64,000 nucleotides of DNA from Streptoalloteichus hindustanus (lineage in GTDB: Bacteria; Actinomycetota; Actinomycetes; Mycobacteriales; Pseudonocardiaceae). Shown here in pieces: positions 54,510 through 62,522 of the stretch (its first letter is position 1; each line of letters begins with the position of its first letter). The notes beneath the pieces were generated by a model. The model was given only the letters and a program-made list of their open reading frames with translations, was not told where the DNA came from and ran no database searches. A program made the position numbers and the translations under genes. The stretch lies in the NCBI RefSeq assembly GCF_900129375.1, contig NZ_FQVN01000007.1, forward strand, positions 286,303-350,302, written 5' to 3'.

Positions 54510-55286
54510 TCAGCCCAACTCGACGTCGGGTGGCCGCTGACCGCCTGCCGGTCCCGGCAGCCCCCGGAACCGGTAGGGCGCCGGGTCCCGACCGTCCTGG
54601 ACGATCCACGCCGATCCGGGCTCGGCCTCGCGCAACATTGCCTCCACCGCGTCGGCGACCCGCTCGGGCGTCAACAACGGGAAGCCCGCGTCGGTGAGCC
54701 GCGCCCGGGCCGCGCCGAGCAGGGGTGTGTCCGCGAACCCCGGGCACAGAGCGCACAGGCGGATGCCCTCGCCCGCGAGCGCCGCACCAGCCGCCCGCAC
54801 GTACCCCACGACCGCGTGTTTCGTCAGCGTGTAGAGGGGATCGGCCGGCATCGGCCCGAGACCGGCGAGCGACGCGGTCACCACGATGGTGCCGCCGCCC
54901 CCGCGCCTGAGCGCGGGAACGGCGGCGCACGTCCCGTAGACGACGTGGTCGACGTTCACCCCGACCAACCGCCGGTAGGCGGCCACGTCCAGGGAAGCGT
55001 CCACCCCCGGCTGGCGCCCGCCGATCCCGGCGTTCAGGTGCGCCACGTCGAGCCGCCCGAACTCGGCCTCGACCCTGGCGACGGCGTCGGGCAGCGTCGA
55101 CGGCTCGGTCACGTCCCCGACCAGCGCCAGGCCCGCCACCTCGTCGGCCACGGCCCGCGCGGCGCCCTCGTCGAGGTCGAGGACCGCGACGCGGGCGCCG
55201 AGCCGGGCGAGCCGCCGCGCCGACGCGGCCCCGATCCCCGACCCACCGCCGGTGACTAAGGCCGCCTTCCCGGACAGCTCGCCCAT
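54510..55286 (-). CDS. Short-chain dehydrogenase/reductase
   Basis: This 258-residue protein starts at ATG 55286 with GAGGTG just upstream. NAD(P) site ALVTGGGSGIGAASARRLA, DLDEG after strand 2 (suggesting NAD), NAGIGG, catalytic Ser in VVTASLAGLG and YTLTK (Tyr, Lys). The substrate is unknown. It follows the M20 peptidase gene after 19 bp on the same strand, so cotranscription is likely. Confidence 0.9.
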   Translation of the reverse strand: MGELSGKAALVTGGGSGIGAASARRLARLGARVAVLDLDEGAARAVADEVAGLALVGDVTEPSTLPDAVARVEAEFGRLDVAHLNAGIGGRQPGVDASLDVAAYRRLVGVNVDHVVYGTCAAVPALRRGGGGTIVVTASLAGLGPMPADPLYTLTKHAVVGYVRAAGAALAGEGIRLCALCPGFADTPLLGAARARLTDAGFPLLTPERVADAVEAMLREAEPGSAWIVQDGRDPAPYRFRGLPGPAGGQRPPDVELG

Positions 55287-55305
55287 CACCTCGCCCCTTT
55301 CGGTG

Positions 55306-56658
55306 TCAGCAGTTGCGCATGAACCGGTCCAACACCCGGGTGCCGAACTTCAGCGCGTCCACCGGCACCCGCTCGTCCACACCGTGGAACAACGCCGAGA
55401 AGTCCAGGTCCGGCGGCAGCTGCAACGGGGCGAAGCCGAAGCAGCGGATGCCCAGCCGGTCGAACGCCTTCGCGTCCGTGCCGCCCGAGAGCATGTACGG
55501 GACCAGCTTGGCGGCCGGGTCCTCGGCCAGGATCGAGGCGTGCATGGTGTCCACCAGCGCGCCGTCGAACGTGGTCTCCACGGCGGGCAGGTTGGCCACC
55601 CACTCGCGCTCCACGTCCGGCCCCAGGATCTCGTCCAGCTCGCGCTCGAACGCCTCCTGCCGGCCCGGCAGCACGCGGCAGTCCACCACGGCCTCGGCGA
55701 CCGACGGGATGACGTTGGCCTTGTAGCCGCCGGTCAGCATCGTCGGGTTCGCCGTGTCGCGCAGCGTCGCGCCGATGATGCGGGCGAGCCCGCCGAGCTT
55801 GGCGACGGCGCCGTCGAGGTCGTCCTCGGGGAACTCCAGCCCGGTCAGCTCGGTGATGGCCGCGAGGAACTCCCGCACCGAGTCGGTCAGCACCAGCGGG
55901 AAGCGGTGGCGGCCCAGCCTGGCCACGGCCTCGGTCAGCTTCGTGACCGCGTTGTCCTCGTGCAGCATCGAGCCGTGGCCGGCGCGGCCCCGCACGCGCA
56001 GCCGCAGCCACGCGATGCCCTTCTCGGCCGTCTCCACCAGGTAGGCCCGGACCCCGTCACGGACCGTCACCGAGAAGCCACCGACCTCGCCGATCGCCTC
56101 GGTGCACCCCTCGAACAGCTCCGGCTGGTTGTCCACCAGCCACTGCGAGCCCACCAGGCCGCCGGCCTCCTCGTCGGCCAGGAACGCGAAGACGATGTCG
56201 CGGGGCGGGGTGATGCCGTCCCGCTTCAGGCGACGCGCCGTCGCCAGCGTCATCGCCACCATGTCCTTCATGTCGACCGCGCCGCGGCCCCACACGTAAC
56301 CGTCCTGCACCGCGCCCGAGAACGGGTGGACCGACCACTCCGAGGCGTCCGCCGGCACGACGTCGAGGTGGCCGTGCACCAGCAGCGCGCCCCGGCTCGG
56401 GTCCGCACCCGGCAGCCGGGCGAACACGTTGCCCCTGCCCTTGGCCCCCGACTCCACGTACGTCGTGTCGTACCCGACCTCGGCGAGTTTCTCCGCGACG
56501 TACTCCGCCGCGGCCCGCTCACCCACCACGGTGTCCGCTTCGCCGGTGTTGGTGGTGTCGATCCGGATCAGGTCACTCGCAAGGGTGACAACCTCGTCCT
56601 CGGCCAGGGCCAGTCCAGCCGGGGCGGGAACCTCGCGGGGCTCGTTGTGCGTGCTCAC
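55306..56658 (-). CDS. M20/M25/M40 family metallopeptidase
   Basis: This is a protein of about 450 residues starting at GTG 56658 (GTG 56661 is adjacent), with AGGAAGG upstream. Metal ligands: LLVHGHLDVVPA (His, Asp), RGAVDMKDM (bridging Asp), FLADEEAGG (catalytic Glu, ligand Glu), and a C-terminal LFHGVDERVP (His). A dimerisation domain sits at about residues 210-330. It cleaves dipeptides or removes acyl groups from amino acids in the cytoplasm. Confidence 0.9.
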   Translation of the reverse strand: MSTHNEPREVPAPAGLALAEDEVVTLASDLIRIDTTNTGEADTVVGERAAAEYVAEKLAEVGYDTTYVESGAKGRGNVFARLPGADPSRGALLVHGHLDVVPADASEWSVHPFSGAVQDGYVWGRGAVDMKDMVAMTLATARRLKRDGITPPRDIVFAFLADEEAGGLVGSQWLVDNQPELFEGCTEAIGEVGGFSVTVRDGVRAYLVETAEKGIAWLRLRVRGRAGHGSMLHEDNAVTKLTEAVARLGRHRFPLVLTDSVREFLAAITELTGLEFPEDDLDGAVAKLGGLARIIGATLRDTANPTMLTGGYKANVIPSVAEAVVDCRVLPGRQEAFERELDEILGPDVEREWVANLPAVETTFDGALVDTMHASILAEDPAAKLVPYMLSGGTDAKAFDRLGIRCFGFAPLQLPPDLDFSALFHGVDERVPVDALKFGTRVLDRFMRNC

Positions 56659-56763
56659 CACGCCTTCCTACCACCGGCCGCCGGCCCCTGGGGACCCGAT
56701 TTGGGCGGCTTGAGAACGATCAGCTATTCTTGCTGGGCGCGCGGGCCGACAGGCACGCGCGGC

Positions 56764-56847
56764 GTCCGAGTGGCGGAATGGCAGACGCGCTAGCTTGAGG
56801 TGCTAGTCCCCGTATAGGGGGTGGGGGTTCAAGTCCCCCCTCGGACA
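56764..56847 (+). tRNA. tRNA-Leu (anticodon GAG)
   Basis: The acceptor stem pairs GTCCGAG (56764-56770) with CTCGGAC (56840-56846), with discriminator A. The anticodon loop is CTTGAGG, giving GAG. A long class II variable arm (CCCCGTATAGGGGG) identifies a Leu-type tRNA. The T arm is GGGGGTTCAAGTCCCCC. CCA is not encoded. Confidence 0.97.
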
Positions 56848-56908
56848 CAGAAACCACGCACCGACGCATCATTTGCGTACTCAGGGGCACTTGAACACCT
56901 TTCGGTCG

Positions 56909-56948
56909 CACCCAACCCCCTCCGTGATGCTTCGGAGGCGGTTGGGTG
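56909..56948 (+). terminator. Hairpin terminator after tRNA-Leu
   Basis: A 16-bp stem with one mismatch (56909-56924 with 56933-56948) and an 8-nt loop lies about 60 bp downstream of the tRNA. Confidence 0.75.
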
Positions 56949-57125
56949 ATGAGCGGCTCACCAATGCCGCGGTCCCCTGGGCTGGGCACCAGGCTGGAAG
57001 CCCACGCCGTCCACGGGGTGCTGGTCATCCATCCCGGTCTCGGTGCGGCGGTCAGCCTGAACCGGCGGAGACAGCTCAGGTTGCGGTGTTGGCGTCGCCC
57101 GCAGGGCCTCACGGCAAGATCAATC

Positions 57126-57862
57126 TCAGTGCCGGGTCGCGGTGACAGGTTCGGGCAGCGTGAGGGCTGTGTGGGCTGGCCGCCCGGTTTCTGGTGGCAG
57201 GGCGGCGAGCGTGGCTCGTGCGTTGCTGACCAACGTCCAGGCGTGGTCCACGGTGTCGCCGTGCGGATCTACGACCACCCCGCACGTCTTCGTGAGCGCA
57301 ACAGTCGGCCAGCCTCCTCAGGAACGTCGCCGCCGTGCAACTTCGTCGCGAGCACACAGCGCAACATCTGTCCCGCGAGGCGAAACACGTGAGCAGAAGA
57401 ATTGACTACGTCATGCCCGGCCCGGTCGACCTGGAGCACTCCGGCGGGAAGGCCGAGTTTTTCTGACCCGATCCGCAGCCCCTCCAGAAGGGCGGGCGCG
57501 AACTCCTCGGTCAGACCTGCCAGAAACGGTTCCCGCCAGAGATGACTGTTGCAGGCGGTCGGCTCCGCGCTCGATGACGCCAGCGCGACGTCGAACTGGG
57601 TTTCGCCGCTTTCGGCGGCGACGAACTGCCCGCCGACAAGCGCGCGAGGCGCCATACCACCGGCGTGGAGCTGAACCTCGACGAGTGCCCGAGCGGTGTG
57701 AAGAACGACCGGCCTGTCGTCGCCGGAGGAGCTGACCGCGTGGAGGGTGCCAGCACGTGGGTAGCGTGCGGACACGTCATCCTCGGAGATGGCCGCGAGT
57801 CGGCCGCCGCCAGTGTCGATAGTGATTACTTCGGGGGCGAGTTCCACTGTTTTCTTCACCAT
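57126..57862 (-). pseudogene. Frameshifted gene, unknown function
   Basis: From ATG 57862 one frame reads MVKKTVELAPEVITIDTGGG ... LRCVLATKLHGGDVPEEAGR to a stop at 57269. Near 57310 another frame takes over with good codon bias (ALTKTCGVVVDPHGDTVDHA, then WTLVSNARATLAALPPETG) and stops at 57126. The KLHGG stretch faintly recalls nucleotidyltransferase-like proteins, but this is weak. There is no slippery heptamer. A base has probably been lost or gained, either in nature or in sequencing. Confidence 0.5.
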
Positions 57863-57903
57863 TTAATGAAGTGCTCGGATATTTGGCTGATGATCTCGGG
57901 GCT

Positions 57904-58080
57904 CTAGTTCCTGTCCGGTGGGGGTGTCTTCAGCGCCTCGTCATGAGCCTCATCATAGAACATGCCCTTGTCCGTCAGCTCCTTCTCATCAAGCCATCGG
58001 CGCGGAAAGCTCCTCAAGGGTTTTCCGTGCCGGAAGCCTGGTTTGGCTTCTGTTCGACTGTGGGTAGAGTCGGCTAGCCC
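57904..58080 (-). pseudogene. C-terminal fragment of an unknown acidic protein
   Basis: The minus strand reads GFRHGKPLRSFPRRWLDEKE, then LTDKGMFYDEAHDEALKTPP, and stops at 57904. Base composition is lower in GC than the surroundings. No ATG or GTG with an SD precedes it in frame, so it is probably truncated. It ends 41 bp before the start of the frameshifted gene on the same strand. Confidence 0.4.
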
Positions 58081-58314
58081 GCGGACATCAACAGCTGGAT
58101 GTTGGCGAAGACCGCGGGGGACGCAGGCCCGGAAGAGATGCGGTGGCTGAACTTCTATGTCCGGAACGCCGGTGGGATTCGCGATCTGTTGGTTGTCCTT
58201 GTGGGGGTCACCGGTGCGGCTGGTAGCGGTGGCGGAAGGTGAGGTCGGGGAGGAGGCTGGGTGGGATTTGTCGGCCTGACGAGGGCGATCTGATCTCGAT
58301 AGGCGGTAAGAGGA

Positions 58315-60564
58315 ATGGATGAACGACGAGCGCATGACGACGTCCGCTCTGGTGCCCCACCGGTCGAGGTAGTGACTCCCGAGCAGAGCGCCGAGGAGAT
58401 CCGGCAGGCGGCCCCACCCGATTCGGGGCAGGCGGGGAGTGGCCTGGTTCGAGTGCCTTCCGCGCTGGAGATCGACACCGAAGAAATCATTCGCATGGGC
58501 TCGGACGTCCTGATCGCGGTCATCGGGAGGATCGCACCGTACGGGACGGCAGCCGGCATGTTGGCGGGATTTCTCCGGGACCTGCTCTGGCCGCGGGGGA
58601 ACGTCGACGTGTGGGACGAGATCTGCGGTCGGGTGGAGAAGTTGATCGACGAGAAGATCGAGGGCTACCACGTGGAGGTCGTGCGGGGAAAACTCAACGA
58701 CCTCCACACCGTCTTCAAGGGGTACACGGAGGTCGTGAAGAAGAGCCCGGACAACTACGAGGCGATCAGGCGCAACTGGACGGCCGTGATCACGCAGGTG
58801 CGGGGTTCACGATCGCAGTTTCAGTTCACCCGGTTCCAGGTTCCGCTTCTGCCGCTGCTCGCGCGGTTTGTCGACGTGCACATCTCGCTCCTGCGTGACG
58901 CGTTTCTCCATGGCGCGAAGTGGGGGCTGGACAAGACGGAGATCCAGCAGGTCAAAGATGAGATGAGAGACACGATCGGAACCGGCGGCGGGGATCAGAA
59001 CTACATCAAGTGGGTGAAGGACAAGTACGAGGAGGGGAGAAAAGCCAGGTGGGGAAAGAAGTCCCACTGGGAGATCATGGACTATGAGCGGACGATGACG
59101 GTCTACGCGACGCAGTTCGCGTGGGACATCTGGCCCTACCTGGATCTCAACCGGTATCCGGACAAGCTGACGGTCGAACGCAAGCGTGAGGTGTGGCGCG
59201 GCCCGCACGGCCATGTCTCGGGCCTGGGCAAGGATCAGTACGCTCCTCGTGAGTGTCCGAACAAGCGCCTGACCGCGTTGACCCTGGAATGGAACAAGGC
59301 GCCGGACAGAAACTACAACACCGGCCTTCGGCGGGCCTGCGACGAATTTACCGACGTGACCCACTGCTGGGGCCTGGAGAGCAAGGACGTGAAAAGTAAT
59401 CTCAAAGTCACGGAGGACCATCCGTTCAAGAGCATCGTTGTTGGGTACGACACGGAGGACCGGCGCAGTGACGGCTACGTCGGTCGTCTCGAAGTCAAGA
59501 CCGCCGATGGGCCGTCCATAGTGGGCGGCAAGCGGGTCGACGAACTCGGCAAGGCCAAGTGGGACTACTTCGGCATCAAGGGGTGGGACGTCTCAGGGGT
59601 GTACCTCGAACAGGGAGAGCATTATTGGACGAAAGGCGCGAAGACCTGCGTCGTCGGGTTTCGACCTTCGAAATGGAAGGCGCCGACGAGGAAGGCGGTT
59701 CCCGGGCGGGCCTACGCGATCCTGTCCAGGGACGACGGAATGGCGATCGATCTGGGTGGGTTGCGCGCCGAACTGGGGCAACAGCTCACCCAGTGGAGCC
59801 ACCCGCTGCCGGGTGTCAGCCATCAGTGGGTCGTGGAGGACGACGCGGGTGGGCTCCTGGTTCTCCGCAACCGCTGGAGCGGGACTTTTCTCGGTGTCGA
59901 GAACAACGCCACCCCGCCGCGCCTGGTCCAAAGCGCGTACCCCACCGCGTGGAGGCTGGACGAGACGGACGATGGCAGTCTCCTCTTGGTCACCTCGCTG
60001 GAGGATCGCGACTGGTACGTCGCGAAACCCGAGGACGCCGAGGACGGAACACCGCTGCTGCTGCGCGACCACCTCGACGAGACCAGCCGGCAGCAGTGGC
60101 TCCTGAGCGAGGCGGGAGTTTGCGAGTACGGCTCCTTCACCGACGACGACCCGGTGGTGACCTTCGAAGCGACCTCGACGGAGCGGGAGGCGAACTCGTT
60201 CACGGCGACAGTCACCCTCACGGCCGGCCAGCGGGTCGCTCCACACTGGAACCTGTCCTTCACGCTGCCCGACACCATCGGTCCCGACCTCACGATCAGC
60301 GGCCAGGACAGCGGCGGCACATCCCTCGCCAGTGTCACCGCGGGCAAGCGCGGCCTCTGCGTCACGGTCAGGGGCGAGCAAGGCCTTGATCCCGGCGAGA
60401 CCGTCACCTTCGTCCTCTCCGGCATGCCGCGAGACGTTTCCCGCGGCATGCAGGACATCCTGGTCAAACCTGACCACTGCACACTCGACGGCTTCGGAGC
60501 CGCCCTGCGGACAGGGTGCGCGCGGCCCCAGTCCCAGCCCCACCCGAACGTCGAGATGCGATAG
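58315..60564 (+). CDS. Cry-type delta-endotoxin-like protein with ricin-type lectin and C-terminal beta-sandwich
   Basis: This is a 749-residue protein from ATG 58315 (SD-like AGAGGA is too close, so the start may lie further in). Residues about 75-250 match the helical pore-forming domain of insecticidal delta-endotoxins (Cry8Ea1-type family): GMLAGFLRDLLWPRGNVDVW, EICGRVEKLIDEKIEGYHVE, LPLLARFVDVHISLLRDAFL and HGAKWG. A middle beta-rich domain follows, then a ricin-B-like trefoil (about 465-600: YAILSRDDGMAIDLGG, RWSGTFLGVENN, SRQQWLLSE). The end (about 615-735) resembles a CBM2-like or adhesion beta-sandwich. No signal peptide is seen. GC content is lower than in the flanking genes. Confidence 0.8.
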   Translation: MDERRAHDDVRSGAPPVEVVTPEQSAEEIRQAAPPDSGQAGSGLVRVPSALEIDTEEIIRMGSDVLIAVIGRIAPYGTAAGMLAGFLRDLLWPRGNVDVWDEICGRVEKLIDEKIEGYHVEVVRGKLNDLHTVFKGYTEVVKKSPDNYEAIRRNWTAVITQVRGSRSQFQFTRFQVPLLPLLARFVDVHISLLRDAFLHGAKWGLDKTEIQQVKDEMRDTIGTGGGDQNYIKWVKDKYEEGRKARWGKKSHWEIMDYERTMTVYATQFAWDIWPYLDLNRYPDKLTVERKREVWRGPHGHVSGLGKDQYAPRECPNKRLTALTLEWNKAPDRNYNTGLRRACDEFTDVTHCWGLESKDVKSNLKVTEDHPFKSIVVGYDTEDRRSDGYVGRLEVKTADGPSIVGGKRVDELGKAKWDYFGIKGWDVSGVYLEQGEHYWTKGAKTCVVGFRPSKWKAPTRKAVPGRAYAILSRDDGMAIDLGGLRAELGQQLTQWSHPLPGVSHQWVVEDDAGGLLVLRNRWSGTFLGVENNATPPRLVQSAYPTAWRLDETDDGSLLLVTSLEDRDWYVAKPEDAEDGTPLLLRDHLDETSRQQWLLSEAGVCEYGSFTDDDPVVTFEATSTEREANSFTATVTLTAGQRVAPHWNLSFTLPDTIGPDLTISGQDSGGTSLASVTAGKRGLCVTVRGEQGLDPGETVTFVLSGMPRDVSRGMQDILVKPDHCTLDGFGAALRTGCARPQSQPHPNVEMR

Positions 60565-60604
60565 GGCCAGCCCAAGGCCAACCAGCCATGAAGTGATCTC
60601 AGCA

Positions 60605-60626
60605 AGTCCCAGTCGGGGACACAGAA
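60605..60626 (+). repeat. Imperfect copy of the tRNA-Leu 3' end (candidate att site)
   Basis: It shares CAAGTCCC (from 60604), then TCGG and GGACACAGAA, with the tRNA-Leu T-arm, acceptor and trailer at 56830-56852, in the same order and orientation with small gaps. It lies 40 bp after the toxin gene and may mark the far end of a short island. Confidence 0.4.
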
Positions 60627-60646
60627 GGCGCCGCTCGAATCGACGT

Positions 60647-61300
60647 TCAGGAAGGCGTTCCCAAGGCTTCCGGGGAGAACACGTAACGCGCGAACCAGCG
60701 GTGCATCTGGCGTTGCAGGGCCAGGTCGCCATGCACGTGTACGTCTGGATGACGCAACAGCTGTGCCCAGGATTGTTCACCTAGCCACCACCTGGTCACC
60801 GCCATGGTCGGGGCCGCCAGCCAGATGTCGACGGGTGCTCCGGTGTCCTGGCGGCACAGGTTCACGCCAGTCCGCGACAGGTGCAGCCAGTACTTCTCGT
60901 CCCGGTCGGTGAAGTCGACGGCCACCACGACGGTCTGTTCCGGCAGGGCATCGACGTTGATCCGCCGCTGCATGTCCCAGGTCAGGGCCGCGGTGTCCAG
61001 GTCGTCCTCGGTCAACGCGGCACTCTCCGCGGCCACCGCCCATCGGGCCAGTTCCCGCACCACCGGAGCCAGGGCGACGCCAGCTTCGGTCAGCCGGTAG
61101 GAGTCGTCGACGATGCCGGCGGCGCGCAGTGCCCGCAACCGCGCGGACAGCGTCGCCCGTGGGATGCGCGGCAGGCCCCGGCGGATCTCGGTGAAGGTGG
61201 ACGCGCCGAGCAGCAACTCCCGCACGACCAGCAACGCCCAGCGCTCGCCCAACACGTCCAGAGCACGCGCTACCGCGCAGAACTGCCCGTACCCCGTCAT
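60647..61300 (-). CDS. HxlR-family regulator with C-terminal SCP2-like domain
   Basis: This 217-residue protein starts at ATG 61300. The HxlR winged helix is ALDVLGERWALLVVRELLLG, TFTEIRRGLPRIPRATLSAR and LTEAGVALAPVVRELARWA. The C-terminal 90 residues (VVVAVDFTDRDEKYWLHLSR) look like a sterol-carrier-type ligand domain found in longer HxlR proteins. It is divergent from the cysteine-synthase-like gene, with a perfect inverted repeat between the two starts. Confidence 0.88.
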   Translation of the reverse strand: MTGYGQFCAVARALDVLGERWALLVVRELLLGASTFTEIRRGLPRIPRATLSARLRALRAAGIVDDSYRLTEAGVALAPVVRELARWAVAAESAALTEDDLDTAALTWDMQRRINVDALPEQTVVVAVDFTDRDEKYWLHLSRTGVNLCRQDTGAPVDIWLAAPTMAVTRWWLGEQSWAQLLRHPDVHVHGDLALQRQMHRWFARYVFSPEALGTPS

Positions 61301-61301
61301 G

Positions 61302-61316
61302 GTTCAAAGGTTGAAC
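61302..61316. promoter_or_regulatory. Candidate HxlR operator GTTCAA-N3-TTGAAC
   Basis: A perfect 6-bp inverted repeat with a 3-bp spacer lies immediately before the HxlR start codon and 25 bp before the divergent gene. Confidence 0.6.
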
Positions 61317-61340
61317 TACCAACCCGGCCACGTCCAGTCG

Positions 61341-62279
61341 ATGGTCGTACCCATGATGGACGTGACGGCGGCAATCGGGAACACATCGCTGGTGCGGCTG
61401 AACAGGGTCGTGCCCGCGGGATGCGCGGAGATCTTCGTCAAGGTCGAGGGGCAGAACCCGACCGGCAGCATGAAGGACCGGATGGCGCGGGCGATGATCG
61501 CCAGAGCCGAGAACGACGGACGGCTGCGGCCCGGCGACACGGTCGTCGAGTACACCGGCGGCAGCACCGGCGCATCCCTGGCGCTCGTCTGCGCGGCGAA
61601 GCGGTATCGCCTGCGGATCGTCACCTCGGACGCGTTCAGCGAGGACAAGCTGGTCCAGATGGCGGCCCTCGGCGCGGAGCTCACGGTCATCCCGAGCGAC
61701 CAGGGGATGATCACCAGGGCGTTGGTCCTCGCCATGATCGAGAAGGCCGAGCAGCTCAGCCGGCAACCGCTCACCTACTGGACCGACCAGCTCACCAACA
61801 CCGACAGCATCGCCGGCTACCACCCCATGGGCGAGGAGATCTGGACGCAGACCGGGGGACGGGTCGACGTGTTCGTCCAGTCGATCGGCACGACGGCCTC
61901 ACTGCGCGGCGCCACGACCCCGCTCAAGCGCCACAATCCCGCGCTACGCGTGGTCGCGGTCGAACCGGCGGAGTCCGCCGTGCTGTCCGGCGGCCGGCCG
62001 GGCGCACACCGCATCGAGGGCATCGGGATCGGTTACGTCCCACCGATGTGGGACCCGGACCTGCCGGACGAGATCGTCCCGATCGCCACCGCCGACGCCG
62101 AGGACATGGCCAGGCGCCTGGCCCGCGAGGAGGGCCTCTTCGCCGGCACGTCATCGGGCGCGAACGTGCTCGCCGCGATCCAGGTCGGCCAGCGCCTCGG
62201 ACCGACGGCCAGGATCGCGACGATACTGGTGGATTCGGGCCTGAAGTATCTGAGCACCACTGTGTACCGACGTGGGTGA
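61341..62279 (+). CDS. PLP-dependent cysteine synthase family protein
   Basis: This is a protein of about 312 residues. ATG 61341 is chosen; ATGs at 61353 and 61356 are equally possible and no SD is seen. Motifs: AAIGNTSLVRLNRV, VEGQNPTGSMKDRMA (PLP Lys), EYTGGSTGASLAL (phosphate loop), GTTASLRG and GTSSGANV. The fold is that of O-acetylserine sulfhydrylase and cystathionine beta-synthase, and the substrate may differ from cysteine. Regulation by the divergent HxlR protein is likely. Confidence 0.9.
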   Translation: MVVPMMDVTAAIGNTSLVRLNRVVPAGCAEIFVKVEGQNPTGSMKDRMARAMIARAENDGRLRPGDTVVEYTGGSTGASLALVCAAKRYRLRIVTSDAFSEDKLVQMAALGAELTVIPSDQGMITRALVLAMIEKAEQLSRQPLTYWTDQLTNTDSIAGYHPMGEEIWTQTGGRVDVFVQSIGTTASLRGATTPLKRHNPALRVVAVEPAESAVLSGGRPGAHRIEGIGIGYVPPMWDPDLPDEIVPIATADAEDMARRLAREEGLFAGTSSGANVLAAIQVGQRLGPTARIATILVDSGLKYLSTTVYRRG

Positions 62280-62460
62280 ACTCCACACAGACAGCTAGGA
62301 CGAACACGTGCGGGACGGCGCCCGCACCCTGTCCCGAATCACCCGCGCCCACACCGAGAACCTGCGTCATGCCGTCGTCGTACACAGCAGAACACGTGCT
62401 GCCGCGTGTGATTCCGGCTCAGGTCTACTGTGGACATTCGGGCTGGCCTGAGGGAGCGGG

Positions 62461-62493
62461 CGGTCGTCACGGAACGAGGTCCCGTGACGACCG
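62461..62493. terminator. Hairpin terminator between convergent genes
   Basis: A perfect 12-bp stem (62461-62472 with 62482-62493) and 9-nt loop lie between the cysteine-synthase-like gene and the LGFP-repeat gene. Confidence 0.75.
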
Positions 62494-62522
62494 ACCTGTT
62501 CCCACCAAGGACCGTTCGTCGT

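Noticed and set aside
57269..57330. Programmed ribosomal frameshift
   Set aside because: No slippery heptamer or downstream structure is evident at the frame junction, and the neighbourhood is decayed.
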